Positions 1-9,020 are shown, counted from the first letter of the stretch. The stretch is 64,000 nt of DNA from Pokkaliibacter sp. MBI-7 (GCF_029846635.1 NZ_JARVTG010000002.1:248001-312000); one strand, 5' to 3'. Program-made: numbers and translations. Notes: a model not told the origin generated them from the letters alone.

Positions 1-677
1 ATGTTAAGCAGGCAGCCCAAATCCCCGCCGAGCAGGGTGTTTGCACCACTATCCTTGATGAAGCGTGTTTTGTTGCTGACCATGCGGTTGGAGATGTCCG
101 GGTATTTCACGCAGAAGGTGCCACCAAAGCCGCAGCAGGTTTCGCTCTCTTCCATTTCCTTAAGCTCCAGTCCCTTGACCTGGCCAAGCAGGGTGCGGGG
201 CTGTTGTTTGACTCCCAGTTCACGTAAGCCGGAACAGGAATCGTGATAGGTGACCCTACCATCAAACTGGGCATCAATACCCTGAAACTGCACCACATCC
301 TGCAGAAAACTGGTCAGTTCCCAGGCGCGGGCAGCCAGTTTTTCTGCGCGCTGCTGCCAGGCAGGTTCGTCCGTGAAAAGTTCGGGGTAGTGATGCAGCA
401 TGCCAATGCAGGAGCCTGATGGACCTACCACATAGGGATAGTCCTCGAAGGCGTCGATGACTTGCCGGGCAATATCCTTGGTGGTGAGCCTGTCGCCTGA
501 GTTGAACGCTGGCTGGCCGCAGCAGGTCTGGGTAGGCGGTACTTCGACGCTGTAGCCTGCCTGTTCCAGCAGTTTCACCGCAGCAAAGCCAACGCTTGGG
601 CGAAACATATCGACCAGACAGGTGACAAATAAGGCGACCTTGGGGCGCGCAGGCGTATAGGTATGCACAGCAGGCAT
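1..677 (-). CDS. lutA: LutA-like (Fe-S)-binding protein of lactate utilisation, 3' end outside window
   Basis: The first 225 residues are present and the gene runs off the left edge. Both halves carry the CCG-type cysteine cluster of the family (CCGQPAFNSGD near residue 47, ETCCGFGGTF near residue 190). LutA is known as the small Fe-S subunit of the LutABC complex, which oxidises L-lactate to pyruvate, and lutB and lutC would be expected further left. The ATG at 677 is preceded by GAGGA at good spacing. The gene diverges from the GntR regulator at 847, and a palindromic operator lies between them. The older name for this family is YkgE. Confidence is high for the family and moderate for lactate as substrate. 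Confidence 0.88.
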   Translation of the reverse strand, partial: MPAVHTYTPARPKVALFVTCLVDMFRPSVGFAAVKLLEQAGYSVEVPPTQTCCGQPAFNSGDRLTTKDIARQVIDAFEDYPYVVGPSGSCIGMLHHYPELFTDEPAWQQRAEKLAARAWELTSFLQDVVQFQGIDAQFDGRVTYHDSCSGLRELGVKQQPRTLLGQVKGLELKEMEESETCCGFGGTFCVKYPDISNRMVSNKTRFIKDSGANTLLGGDLGCLLN

Positions 678-822
678 GGTTTTCCTCATCAAGGCAGGGT
701 GGCACCGCAGTCTTGATAACGACAGCTGCGGGCAATTTGTTGTTATAAACATGAGCGGCTACGGCTCGTATAGGGGTAATTAAAGGCGCCGATGGCAAAA
801 ATGCAAAGGCTGGGGTAGCGTA

Positions 823-835
823 CTGGTCTGACCAG
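823..835. promoter_or_regulatory. Palindromic operator, GntR/FCD type
   Basis: A perfect 6-1-6 inverted repeat, CTGGTC-T-GACCAG, ends at the ribosome binding site of the GntR gene and lies in the divergent lutA/regulator gap. The core TGGTC-N-GACCA resembles sites used by the FadR/LldR/PdhR group. I infer autoregulation and control of the lut genes. Confidence 0.6.
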
Positions 836-846
836 GAATGAGCGTT

Positions 847-1602
847 ATGACTGAGCAGCACAACGAAAATATCGAGAGAGCGGACATGTTCTGCATCAGC
901 AAGGCGGACCAGCTGTCAAAACACATTACCGGACGGATCATCAGTGGTCAGTGGAAACCTGGACAGCTTATGGCGTCAGAGCGACAGCTGGCAGCTGAGT
1001 TCGAAATGTCCAGAGCGATGGTTCGGGAAAGTGTCACTCAGCTAGTGGGTAAAGGGGTGCTGCAAAGTCGTCATGGGCAGGGCACCAGAGTGTGCAATCC
1101 GATGGCACACCTGTTCGATGAGCATTTTGGCGATCTGCCGCAGGACTCCTATGAGCTGCAGCTGGCGGTGCTGGAAATGCGCACTGTGATTGACGGTGAA
1201 GCTGCCTGGTACTTCTGTCAGCGCGCTTCAGCTGAGGAAATGCAGATGCTGGTCAGTGAGTTTGAGAGGATGGAGCAGCGACGCCACCATGCCATGACGC
1301 CGCTTGAGCGGGCCAAGGCAGACCTGACGTTTCACATGCTGATTGCTGAGCATTGTCATCAGATTCTGATTATCAGTCTGGCGCAGCTGCTCTACAGCAA
1401 ATTCTTTAATGCCATCTACGGTGTGCTGGGGCGCACCCATCGGCGCACGGGAGGTTACCCTCCTCATATTGAGGAGCAGCACCGGAATATTTTTCAGACC
1501 ATCTGCAGTCGTGATGCCGAGGCAGCAAGGCTGGCGGCTGAACAGCATATCCTTACGACCCGGCAAACTCTCGAGCAGTTGGAACCGGGGCGGCAAGGCT
1601 GA
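847..1602 (+). CDS. GntR-family regulator with FCD domain (LldR/PdhR-like)
   Basis: The 251-residue protein has an N-terminal winged helix (SERQLAAEFEMSRAMVRESV) and a C-terminal helical FCD ligand-binding domain, with conserved acidic and histidine residues such as HMLIAEHCH that commonly bind a metal and a carboxylic acid. It is divergent from lutA, so it probably senses lactate or a related hydroxy acid. I chose the ATG at 847 because AGGA at 834-837 sits 9 bases upstream. The in-frame ATG at 838 directly abuts that motif and is less likely. The operator-like palindrome at 823-835 overlaps the translation start region. Family is certain; effector is inferred from the neighbour. Confidence 0.85.
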   Translation: MTEQHNENIERADMFCISKADQLSKHITGRIISGQWKPGQLMASERQLAAEFEMSRAMVRESVTQLVGKGVLQSRHGQGTRVCNPMAHLFDEHFGDLPQDSYELQLAVLEMRTVIDGEAAWYFCQRASAEEMQMLVSEFERMEQRRHHAMTPLERAKADLTFHMLIAEHCHQILIISLAQLLYSKFFNAIYGVLGRTHRRTGGYPPHIEEQHRNIFQTICSRDAEAARLAAEQHILTTRQTLEQLEPGRQG

Positions 1603-1840
1603 GCAGGGTGGTGACCTGGCTTTGCTTCCTTTATTCCCCGGTTAAGTTGCAGAAAAGCGCCTTATTGAGCGCTGGTTGGCGCCATATCAGGCTGTTATAC
1701 TGCCACGCCTGTCGCACTTGGTTTGTGCGCTATTCAAGCCCTCATTCACCGCCCTGTGGTCGGTAACTGTTTTACCGGCGAATGGCGAATTGTCTTATGT
1801 GGCCCGTCGTGGGGGTCACCACTGAGCAAAAGGATAGAAC

Positions 1841-3766
1841 ATGCCTGTAATTACTCTCCCTGACGGTAGTCAGCGCGAATTTTCCAATCCTGTAAGTGTG
1901 TATGATGTTGCCGCCAATATTGGTGCTGGTCTGGCCAAAGCCACCATCGCCGGTCGCGTCAACGGCCATCTGGTTGATGCCTGTGACATCATCGATACCG
2001 ATGCCGAGTTACAGATCATTACCGCCAAGGATGAGGAAGGCGTCGAGATTATTCGTCACTCCTGTGCGCACCTGATCGGTCATGCTGTCAAACAGCTGTA
2101 CCCAACCGCCAAGATGGTTATTGGTCCGGTGATCGACGATGGCTTCTACTATGACATTTCCTATGAGCGCCCCTTTACGCCAGAGGATCTGGAAGCAATC
2201 GAGAAGCGCATGCAGGAGCTGATCGCCAAGGATTACGACGTCATCAAGAAGATGACTCCTCGTGATGATGTCATCCAGGTATTTGAGTCGCGCGGTGAAG
2301 AGTACAAGCTGCGTCTGGTGGATGACATGCCTGACGAAAAGGCAATGGGGCTGTACTACCACGAAGAATACGTGGATATGTGCCGTGGACCGCACGTACC
2401 CAACACCCGTTTTCTCAAAGCCTTCAAACTGACCAAGATTTCAGGTGCCTACTGGCGCGGTGACTCCAAAAACGAGCAGTTGCAGCGTATCTACGGTACT
2501 GCCTGGGCAGACAAGAAAGCCCTGAGCGCTTATCTGGAGCGTCTGGCTGAAGCGGAAAAGCGCGATCACCGCAAAATCGGTAAGCAGCTTGACCTGTTCC
2601 ATACTCAGGAAGAAGCACCGGGCATGGTGTTCTGGCATCCCAATGGCTGGACTATCTGGCAGGCGGTAGAACAGTACATGCGCCGTATGCAGAACCAGCG
2701 TGGCTATCAGGAGCTGCGTACTCCTCAGGTGGTTGAGCGCACTTTGTGGGAGAAGTCCGGTCACTGGGACAAGTTCAAAGAGCAGATGTTCACTACTCAT
2801 TCCGAAGAGCGTGACTTTGCTATCAAACCAATGAACTGCCCCTGTCATGTGCAGGTGTTTAACCAGGGCCTGAAGAGCTATCGTGATCTGCCCCTGCGTC
2901 TGGCCGAGTTTGGTTCATGTCACCGTAATGAGCCCTCTGGTGCGCTGCACGGTATTATGCGCGTGCGCGGCTTTACTCAGGACGATGGTCACATTTTCGT
3001 TGCTGAAAGCCAGATTCAGGATGAAGTGTCACAGTTCATCGATTTCCTCCATGAGGTGTATGCGGACTTTGGCTTCAGCGAAATCATTTACAAGCTGTCC
3101 ACTCGTCCAGAGCAGCGTGTAGGCTCTGATGCCGTGTGGGACAAGGCGGAAAAAGCGCTGGCTGATGCACTGGACGCAAAAAAACTGGACTGGCAGGAAT
3201 TGCCGGGCGAGGGCGCATTCTATGGTCCGAAGATTGAATTCTCTCTGAAGGACTGTCTGGGACGTGTATGGCAGTGCGGTACCATTCAGGTGGACTTCTC
3301 CATGCCTGGCCGTCTGGGTGCCCAGTTCGTCAATGAGCAGGGAGATCGTGAGACTCCGGTCATGCTGCACCGTGCGATCCTGGGATCGTTTGAGCGCTTC
3401 ATCGGTATCCTGATTGAGAACTATGCCGGTTCTATGCCCGCCTGGCTGTCGCCAGTGCAGGCGGTGGTGATTAATATCACCGATAAACAAGCGGAGTATG
3501 TCAAAAAAGTTGAGGAATTCTTACTGAATCAAGGCTTCCGTGTGAAAGCGGACTTGAGAAACGAGAAGATCGGCTTTAAAATCCGCGAGCACACTTTACA
3601 GAAGATCCCTTATCAGCTGGTTGTAGGCGATAAGGAGGTTGAATCGAATACTGTCACCGTTCGCACTCGCACAGGGGAAGACCTCGGCAGCATGAGCTTG
3701 GACGCTTTTGCCCAACACCTTACTGCTAATATCGCGAAGCGTGGACGGGTTGCAACGGAGAACTAG
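1841..3766 (+). CDS. thrS: Threonyl-tRNA synthetase
   Basis: This is a 641-residue class II synthetase of normal length. It has an N-terminal TGS domain (residues 1-62), the editing domain, the catalytic core and a C-terminal anticodon-binding domain. The zinc ligands are visible as Cys333 (MNCPCH), His384 (QDDGHIF) and His510 (MLHRAI). AAGGA precedes the ATG. A TATACT box at 1696-1701 may be the -10 of the operon promoter, but no convincing -35 is seen. I saw no obvious tRNA-mimicking operator in the roughly 140-base leader. It heads the thrS-infC-rpmI-rplT unit, and infC begins two bases after the stop codon. Confidence 0.98.
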   Translation: MPVITLPDGSQREFSNPVSVYDVAANIGAGLAKATIAGRVNGHLVDACDIIDTDAELQIITAKDEEGVEIIRHSCAHLIGHAVKQLYPTAKMVIGPVIDDGFYYDISYERPFTPEDLEAIEKRMQELIAKDYDVIKKMTPRDDVIQVFESRGEEYKLRLVDDMPDEKAMGLYYHEEYVDMCRGPHVPNTRFLKAFKLTKISGAYWRGDSKNEQLQRIYGTAWADKKALSAYLERLAEAEKRDHRKIGKQLDLFHTQEEAPGMVFWHPNGWTIWQAVEQYMRRMQNQRGYQELRTPQVVERTLWEKSGHWDKFKEQMFTTHSEERDFAIKPMNCPCHVQVFNQGLKSYRDLPLRLAEFGSCHRNEPSGALHGIMRVRGFTQDDGHIFVAESQIQDEVSQFIDFLHEVYADFGFSEIIYKLSTRPEQRVGSDAVWDKAEKALADALDAKKLDWQELPGEGAFYGPKIEFSLKDCLGRVWQCGTIQVDFSMPGRLGAQFVNEQGDRETPVMLHRAILGSFERFIGILIENYAGSMPAWLSPVQAVVINITDKQAEYVKKVEEFLLNQGFRVKADLRNEKIGFKIREHTLQKIPYQLVVGDKEVESNTVTVRTRTGEDLGSMSLDAFAQHLTANIAKRGRVATEN

Positions 3767-3768
3767 CC

Positions 3769-4308
3769 ATTAAGCGTACTACAAACACACCGCGTGGTGA
3801 TAAGACCCTAATTAATGAAGAGATCCGCGCACGCGAAGTTCGTCTGGTAGGACCGGACGGAGAGCAGATCGGAATCGTATCCATTAATGATGCTCTGAGC
3901 AAAGCAGCAGAAACCTTGCAGGATCTGGTGCTGATCGCCCCCGAGGCGGAGCCTCCGGTGTGTAAGATAATGGACTACGGTAAACATCTGTTTGAAAAGA
4001 AAAAACAGTTGGCCGTTGCGAAGAAAAAGCAAAAGCAAACTCAGATTAAAGAAATGAAGTTCCGTCCAGGAACTGAAGAAGGGGATTACCAGGTAAAACT
4101 GCGCAACCTGGTACGTTTCCTTGAAGATGGTGACAAGGCCAAGGTCTCTCTCCGCTTCCGCGGTAGGGAAATGGCGCACCAAGAGCTGGGCATGCAGTTG
4201 ATGCAGCGAATTGAACAAGATCTTGTTGAATTGGCGGTCGTCGAACAGCGTGCCAAGCTTGAAGGGCGTCAGATGGTCATGGTCCTGGCACCGAAAAAGA
4301 AGAAGTAA
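3769..4308 (+). CDS. infC: Translation initiation factor IF-3, AUU start codon
   Basis: This 179-residue factor binds the 30S subunit, prevents 70S joining and proofreads the start codon. Homology to IF-3 runs back through INEEIRAREVRLVG to an ATT codon at 3769, with GGAG 8 bases upstream and no ATG or GTG in the right place. The first in-frame ATG, at 3916, would remove most of the N-terminal domain. An AUU start is the known E. coli arrangement: IF-3 discriminates against it and so represses its own synthesis. The gene starts two bases after thrS ends, so the two are probably coupled. The C-terminus is lysine-rich (PKKKK). Confidence 0.95.
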   Translation: MKRTTNTPRGDKTLINEEIRAREVRLVGPDGEQIGIVSINDALSKAAETLQDLVLIAPEAEPPVCKIMDYGKHLFEKKKQLAVAKKKQKQTQIKEMKFRPGTEEGDYQVKLRNLVRFLEDGDKAKVSLRFRGREMAHQELGMQLMQRIEQDLVELAVVEQRAKLEGRQMVMVLAPKKKK

Positions 4309-4359
4309 CCCCGCTCTATATACTGCCCTGGGTCAATCCTTGGATAGATGTAAAGCTGG

Positions 4360-4385
4360 CCCGCTTAGCATTAAGGCTGAGCGGG
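4360..4385 (+). promoter_or_regulatory. Leader hairpin between infC and rpmI
   Basis: A 10-bp stem with one G-U pair (arm CCCGCTTAGC) and a six-base loop lies about 40 bases before rpmI. No T-run follows, so it is not a terminator. In E. coli, L20 represses rpmI-rplT by binding structured RNA in this interval, so this hairpin may be part of an L20 operator. That role is inferred. Confidence 0.45.
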
Positions 4386-4424
4386 TGAGGGTTACGTTAA
4401 CATTCTGAATGCGTGGAGTAGATG

Positions 4425-4619
4425 ATGCCAAAAATCAAATCCAACAGCGGTGCTGCCAAGCGCTTTAAAAAGACTGGTAGCGGCTTCAAGCACAAGCAGT
4501 CTTTCCGTCGTCACATTCTGACCAAGAAGACCACCAAGCGTAAGCGTCAGCTGCGTGCTACTCACCATGTAGAAGCAACTGACCTGGGCAACGTGTCTCG
4601 CATGCTGCCTTACGCATAA
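4425..4619 (+). CDS. rpmI: 50S ribosomal protein L35
   Basis: A 64-residue, very basic protein of standard L35 length, beginning MPKIKSNSGAAKRF. Two ATG codons are adjacent (4422 and 4425). The second matches the family N-terminus and sits 7 bases from GGAG, so I chose it. It lies 41 bases upstream of rplT in the same operon. The hairpin at 4360-4385 may allow L20 feedback control. Confidence 0.97.
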   Translation: MPKIKSNSGAAKRFKKTGSGFKHKQSFRRHILTKKTTKRKRQLRATHHVEATDLGNVSRMLPYA

Positions 4620-4660
4620 GGCACTTTTGAATCAGATTTAACTAACGGAAGGATTGAAAT

Positions 4661-5014
4661 ATGCCTCGCGTAAAACGTGGTGTGGTCGCTCGTCGCCGCC
4701 ATAAGAAAATTTTAAAGCAAGCTAAAGGTTACTACGGTGCACGTAGTCGTGTATTCCGTGTAGCCAAGCAGGCCGTTATCAAAGCTGGTCAGTATGCTTA
4801 CCGTGACCGTCGTCAGCGTAAGCGTCAGTTCCGCGCTCTGTGGATTGCTCGTATCAACGCCGGTGCACGTCTGAACGGTCTGTCTTACAGCCGTCTGATC
4901 GCTGGCCTGAAAAAAGCAGCCATCGAGATCGACCGTAAGGTCCTGGCTGATCTGGCTATGAATGACCAGGTAGTATTTGCAGCGGTTGTCGAAAAAGCCA
5001 AAGCGGCTCTGTAA
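4661..5014 (+). CDS. rplT: 50S ribosomal protein L20
   Basis: A 117-residue protein of standard length. It has the arginine- and lysine-rich N-terminal tail (MPRVKRGVVARRRHKK) that threads into 23S rRNA and the conserved core LNGLSYSRLI. L20 is essential for early 50S assembly and in enterobacteria also represses this operon. GGAAGGA precedes the ATG. A terminator-like hairpin follows at 5089. Confidence 0.98.
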   Translation: MPRVKRGVVARRRHKKILKQAKGYYGARSRVFRVAKQAVIKAGQYAYRDRRQRKRQFRALWIARINAGARLNGLSYSRLIAGLKKAAIEIDRKVLADLAMNDQVVFAAVVEKAKAAL

Positions 5015-5088
5015 GACACCCACCTGATTGCTTTTTTAACAGAGCATATTAGGAAAGCTGCTTACGATTGTAATCGTAGCTACTGTTT

Positions 5089-5125
5089 AATAGGGGAAGG
5101 GTGTGTAGCTCTTCCCCTATTTTCG
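5089..5125 (+). terminator. Terminator or attenuator before pheS
   Basis: A perfect 11-bp stem (arm AATAGGGGAAG) is followed by TTTTCGTTT, just ahead of pheS. It can end the ribosomal-protein transcript or act as a pheST attenuator as in enterobacteria. I found no phenylalanine-rich leader peptide upstream, so ribosome-mediated attenuation is not supported. A short palindrome, TACGATT-GT-AATCGTA, lies just upstream around 5062-5077. Confidence 0.75.
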
Positions 5126-5145
5126 TTTCTGGAGCCCCTGAATCT

Positions 5146-6141
5146 ATGGAAAACCTTGATACCCTGCTAAACCAGGGCAGTGAAGCGATAGCCACCGCTG
5201 CAGATCTGCAGGCGCTGGATGCTATCCGTGTGCAATATCTGGGCAAGAGTGGCGAAATTACCCAGCTGCTCAAAGGTCTCGGAAAACTGTCGGCGGAAGA
5301 GCGCCCGCAGGCTGGTGCTGCTATCAACGTCGTGAAGCAGCAGCTTCAGGATGCACTGAATGCCCGGCAGGAAATGCTGCAGTCACAAGAGCTGGAAGCC
5401 AAGCTGGCTGGTGAGCGTATTGATGTGACTTTGCCTGGTCGCAGTCAGGACATGGGTGGTCTGCACCCAGTGACGCGTACCATTGAGCGTATGGAGCAAT
5501 TCTTCGGCAGTATCGGTTACAGTGTTGCTGAAGGCCCGGAAGTTGAAGATGACTATCACAACTTTGAAGCGCTGAATATTCCTTCTCACCATCCGGCGCG
5601 AGCCATGCACGATACCTTCTATTTTGATGTTGGTACTCTGCTGCGCACCCATACCTCACCAGTACAGATTCGAACCATGGAAGCGGGTCAGCCGCCTATC
5701 CGTATCATCTGTCCGGGCCGTGTATATCGCTGTGACTCTGACCAGACGCACTCACCCATGTTCCACCAGGTAGAGGGGCTCCTGGTTGATAAAGGTGTGA
5801 GCTTTGCAGATCTGAAGGGCACAGTATCGCGCTTCCTCAAGGTTTTCTTCGAGCAGGATGATCTGGCGGTGCGTTTCCGTCCATCCTATTTCCCTTTTAC
5901 TGAGCCTTCTCTGGAAGTGGACATTGGCTATACCGTCAACGGTGAACAGCGTTGGCTGGAAGTCATGGGTTGCGGCATGGTGCATCCCAAGGTGTTTGAG
6001 TACGTGGGGATTGATCCAGAGGTCTACACTGGCTTTGCCTTCGGTATGGGTGTAGAGCGCCTGGCGATGCTGCGTTACGGTGTGCGTGATCTGCGTCTGT
6101 TCTTTGAAAACGATCTGCGCTTCCTGCGTCAGTTCCGTTGA
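5146..6141 (+). CDS. pheS: Phenylalanyl-tRNA synthetase alpha subunit
   Basis: A 331-residue subunit with an N-terminal coiled coil and class II catalytic core: FHQVEGLLVD, FRPSYFPFTEPS and the final motif GFAFGMGVERLAMLRYG. It forms the alpha2-beta2 enzyme with PheT, encoded 52 bases downstream. I chose ATG 5146, with GGAG at 5131. The frame is open back to a GTG at 5101, but that start would place the attenuator hairpin inside the coding region and adds residues not typical of the family. Confidence 0.97.
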   Translation: MENLDTLLNQGSEAIATAADLQALDAIRVQYLGKSGEITQLLKGLGKLSAEERPQAGAAINVVKQQLQDALNARQEMLQSQELEAKLAGERIDVTLPGRSQDMGGLHPVTRTIERMEQFFGSIGYSVAEGPEVEDDYHNFEALNIPSHHPARAMHDTFYFDVGTLLRTHTSPVQIRTMEAGQPPIRIICPGRVYRCDSDQTHSPMFHQVEGLLVDKGVSFADLKGTVSRFLKVFFEQDDLAVRFRPSYFPFTEPSLEVDIGYTVNGEQRWLEVMGCGMVHPKVFEYVGIDPEVYTGFAFGMGVERLAMLRYGVRDLRLFFENDLRFLRQFR

Positions 6142-6193
6142 TTGTTCGATGGAACCAGGAACCAAGCATTTCAGTTAAACAAAGAGGCACAGC

Positions 6194-8569
6194 ATGAAAT
6201 TTTCAGAACAGTGGTTACGTGAATGGGTCAATCCCGCGATCAACAGTGATGAGTTGATGGCGCAGGTGACTCTGGCCGGGCTGGAAGTCGATGACGTCAT
6301 TCCGGTAGCTGGCAAGTTTTCTGGTGTGGTAGTAGGCAAGATATTGACTGCCGAGCAACACCCTAATGCAGACAAGCTGCAAGTCTGTCAGGTCACTGAT
6401 GGTAGTGAAACCTTCCAGGTAGTCTGTGGCGCTCCCAATGCGCGAGCAGGGCTGGTGACTGCTTTCGCTCGTATCGGCGCCGAATTACCCGGCGACTTCA
6501 AGATCAAAAAGGCCAAGCTCCGTCAGGTGGAGTCCTGCGGCATGCTGTGTTCAGCACAAGAGCTGGGCATCAGCGAAGATCATGATGGCATCATGGAGCT
6601 GGCTGAAGATGCGCCCATTGGTGCGGACCTGCGTGAGCTGTTGAACCTGAATGACATCACTATTGATGTTGATCTGACCCCAAACCGCAGTGACTGCCTG
6701 AGTATTCGTGGTCTGGCACGCGAAGTGGGTGTCCTGAATCAGTGTGACGTAGCCGAGCCAGTGATCGAAGCGGTTGCAGCAAGTTGCGATGCTACGTTCC
6801 CCGTACGCATCGAAGCCGGTGCAGCCTGTCCCCGTTATCTGGGGCGGGTCATCAAGGGCATTAATCTGGGTGTGGCTACACCTGACTGGATGGTGGAAAA
6901 GTTGCGTCGTAGTGGCATCCGCAGTATTGATCCCGTTGTTGATGTAACCAACTTCGTGCTGCTTGAGCTTGGTCAGCCCATGCATGCCTTTGATCTGGCG
7001 CAGCTGGAGAGCTCAGTTGTTGTTCGTATGGCTAAAACCGACGAAACACTGACTCTGCTGGATGGCAGCGAAATCAAACTGGCTGCAGACGAGCTGGTTA
7101 TTGCTGACGAAGTTAAGCCCGTCGCGCTGGCAGGCATCATGGGGGGTGAGCACTCAGGGGTTAACGCTGATGCGCGTGACATCTTCCTTGAGTGTGCTTT
7201 CTTCAGTCCGCTGGCGATTGCCGGCCGTGCACGTCGTCATGGCCTGCATACTGACGCCTCTCATCGCTATGAGCGCGGAGTTGACCCAGAGCTGCAATAC
7301 CTGGCCGTTGAGCGTGCTACCGCGTTGCTGGTTGAGATCGTTGGGGGTGAAGCAGGCCCGGTAGTGGTCGCTGAAGCTCCAGAACACCTGCCTGTACGCA
7401 ATGTGATTCGTCTGCGTGATGAGCGTCTGGCAATGATGCTGGCCGTCGAGCTGCCAGAATCTGAAGTGGAAAGCATTCTGCGCCGCCTGGGGATGTCTCC
7501 ACAGCGTGCTGAGGCGGGAGTGTGGCAAGTGCAGGTGCCTTCATGGCGCTTCGATATCAGTCTGGAAGTAGACCTGATTGAAGAGATTGCGCGTATTTAT
7601 GGCTACAACCGACTGCCATCAAAACAGCCTGCTGCTGCCATGGAAATGCCTGCCTTGCCTGAGCACAAGGTGCAGTTGGGCCGCTTGCGTCAGACGCTGA
7701 TCAGCCGTGGCTATCAGGAAGCGATTACCTTCAGCTTCACTGAGCCCAAGCTGTTGGCTAAGTTTGATCCAGAGCGTATACCACTTGCGTTGGCCAACCC
7801 GATCTCTGCCGATTTGGCGGTGATGCGGACCACCTTGTGGGCAGGACTGGCCAAAACGGTTCAATACAACCAGAACCGTCAGCAGTCACGTGTGAGGCTG
7901 TTTGAAACGGGCCTGCGTTTTGTGCCGCAAGGTGATGAGCTGGTCCAGGAAAAGGTCATTGCCGGGGTAATCTGCGGTGAGTGTATGCCGGAGAGCTGGC
8001 ATGGCAAGTCAGATCCTGTCGACTTCTTTGACCTGAAGGGTGATGTTGAAGCGATGTTAAGTCTGACGGGCAAGCAATTCAGCTTTGAAGCTGATGCTAA
8101 TCCAGCACTGCATCCCGGTCAGTCTGCCAGTATTCGCAACGAGCAGGGGCAGCTCATTGGTTACATCGGCCGTTTGCATCCGACGCTGCGTAAAGAGCTG
8201 GATTTGAATGGCGACCTGTTCCTGTTCGAGATCAGTCTGGCCTTGTTGCAGGAAGGTGTAGTGAACAGCTTTGCCGGCGTATCCAAGTTCCCCGAGGTGC
8301 GTCGCGACATTGCTGTTCTGGCTAAAGATGAAGTGTCATTCGCTGATCTGCAGAGTGTTGTTCGCGATGCAGCTGGTGACAGCTTCAAGAATGTCGTCAT
8401 ATTCGACTTGTATCGTGGTAAGGGTGTACCAGATGGTCACAAGAGTGTGGCGCTGGGCTTGACCTGGCAGGATCCATCACGCACTCTTACTGATGACGAA
8501 ATTAGTGCTGCAGTCACCAAGGTTATCAATGACTTGGAAGCTAAGCTGGGTGCGGCACTGAGAAGCTGA
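6194..8569 (+). CDS. pheT: Phenylalanyl-tRNA synthetase beta subunit
   Basis: A 791-residue subunit of normal length. It contains an N-terminal EMAP/tRNA-binding fold (GKILTAEQHPNADKLQVCQV), B3/B4 editing domain, B5 domain, catalytically inactive synthetase-like core and C-terminal ferredoxin-fold anticodon-binding domain (FPEVRRDIAVL). Together with PheS it charges tRNA-Phe in the cytoplasm. GAGG precedes the ATG. ihfA starts 22 bases after the stop, so the three genes form an operon. Nothing is unusual. Confidence 0.97.
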   Translation: MKFSEQWLREWVNPAINSDELMAQVTLAGLEVDDVIPVAGKFSGVVVGKILTAEQHPNADKLQVCQVTDGSETFQVVCGAPNARAGLVTAFARIGAELPGDFKIKKAKLRQVESCGMLCSAQELGISEDHDGIMELAEDAPIGADLRELLNLNDITIDVDLTPNRSDCLSIRGLAREVGVLNQCDVAEPVIEAVAASCDATFPVRIEAGAACPRYLGRVIKGINLGVATPDWMVEKLRRSGIRSIDPVVDVTNFVLLELGQPMHAFDLAQLESSVVVRMAKTDETLTLLDGSEIKLAADELVIADEVKPVALAGIMGGEHSGVNADARDIFLECAFFSPLAIAGRARRHGLHTDASHRYERGVDPELQYLAVERATALLVEIVGGEAGPVVVAEAPEHLPVRNVIRLRDERLAMMLAVELPESEVESILRRLGMSPQRAEAGVWQVQVPSWRFDISLEVDLIEEIARIYGYNRLPSKQPAAAMEMPALPEHKVQLGRLRQTLISRGYQEAITFSFTEPKLLAKFDPERIPLALANPISADLAVMRTTLWAGLAKTVQYNQNRQQSRVRLFETGLRFVPQGDELVQEKVIAGVICGECMPESWHGKSDPVDFFDLKGDVEAMLSLTGKQFSFEADANPALHPGQSASIRNEQGQLIGYIGRLHPTLRKELDLNGDLFLFEISLALLQEGVVNSFAGVSKFPEVRRDIAVLAKDEVSFADLQSVVRDAAGDSFKNVVIFDLYRGKGVPDGHKSVALGLTWQDPSRTLTDDEISAAVTKVINDLEAKLGAALRS

Positions 8570-8591
8570 GGATGCAGCCGGAGGGTTTAAG

Positions 8592-8897
8592 ATGGGTTCT
8601 CTGACCAAAGCCGATATATCCGAGCGACTGTTTGAAGAGCTGGGGCTCAACAAGCGGGAAGCGAAAGAGGTCGTTGAGTCTTTTTTCGAGGAAATCCGTG
8701 AAAGTCTGAGCGCTAACGAACAGGTCAAATTATCAGGGTTTGGTAACTTTGATCTGCGTGACAAGCGAGAGCGTCCGGGCCGAAATCCGAAAACGGGAGA
8801 GGAGGTACCCATTTCTGCTCGAAGAGTGGTTACTTTCAAACCGGGTCAGAAACTGAAAGAGAAGGTGGAAATGTACACTGATCTTCAGACCCACTAA
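8592..8897 (+). CDS. ihfA: Integration host factor alpha subunit
   Basis: A 101-residue HU/IHF-fold DNA-bending protein. It has the signature GFGNFDLRDKRERPGRNPKTGEE, whose proline-containing beta arm inserts into the minor groove. Position directly after pheT is the standard one for ihfA. GGAGG precedes the ATG at good spacing. It acts as a heterodimer with IhfB, which is not in the window. A strong terminator follows. Confidence 0.97.
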   Translation: MGSLTKADISERLFEELGLNKREAKEVVESFFEEIRESLSANEQVKLSGFGNFDLRDKRERPGRNPKTGEEVPISARRVVTFKPGQKLKEKVEMYTDLQTH

Positions 8898-8918
8898 AAC
8901 CTGTAAGCTGTAATTCTG

Positions 8919-8952
8919 AAAGACCCATGGCCACAACCATGGGTCTTTTGTT
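8919..8952 (+). terminator. Rho-independent terminator after ihfA
   Basis: A perfect 12-bp stem (arm AAAGACCCATGG) with a 6-base loop is followed by TTTTGTTTT. It closes the thrS-ihfA transcription unit 22 bases after ihfA. Confidence 0.92.
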
Positions 8953-9020
8953 TTCCCCTGAAAAGACCGCTTTCAGCCCGGAATGCGACCGCTGCAGATT
9001 GTCTGGAATAGAAAAACGGG

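Noticed and set aside
5015..5088. A phenylalanine-rich leader peptide (pheM-like) before pheST
   Set aside because: No ATG-started short frame with consecutive Phe codons is present.
5101..5145. An upstream GTG start for pheS
   Set aside because: It would place the attenuator-like hairpin arm in the coding sequence. ATG 5146 has a GGAG site and matches the family N-terminus.
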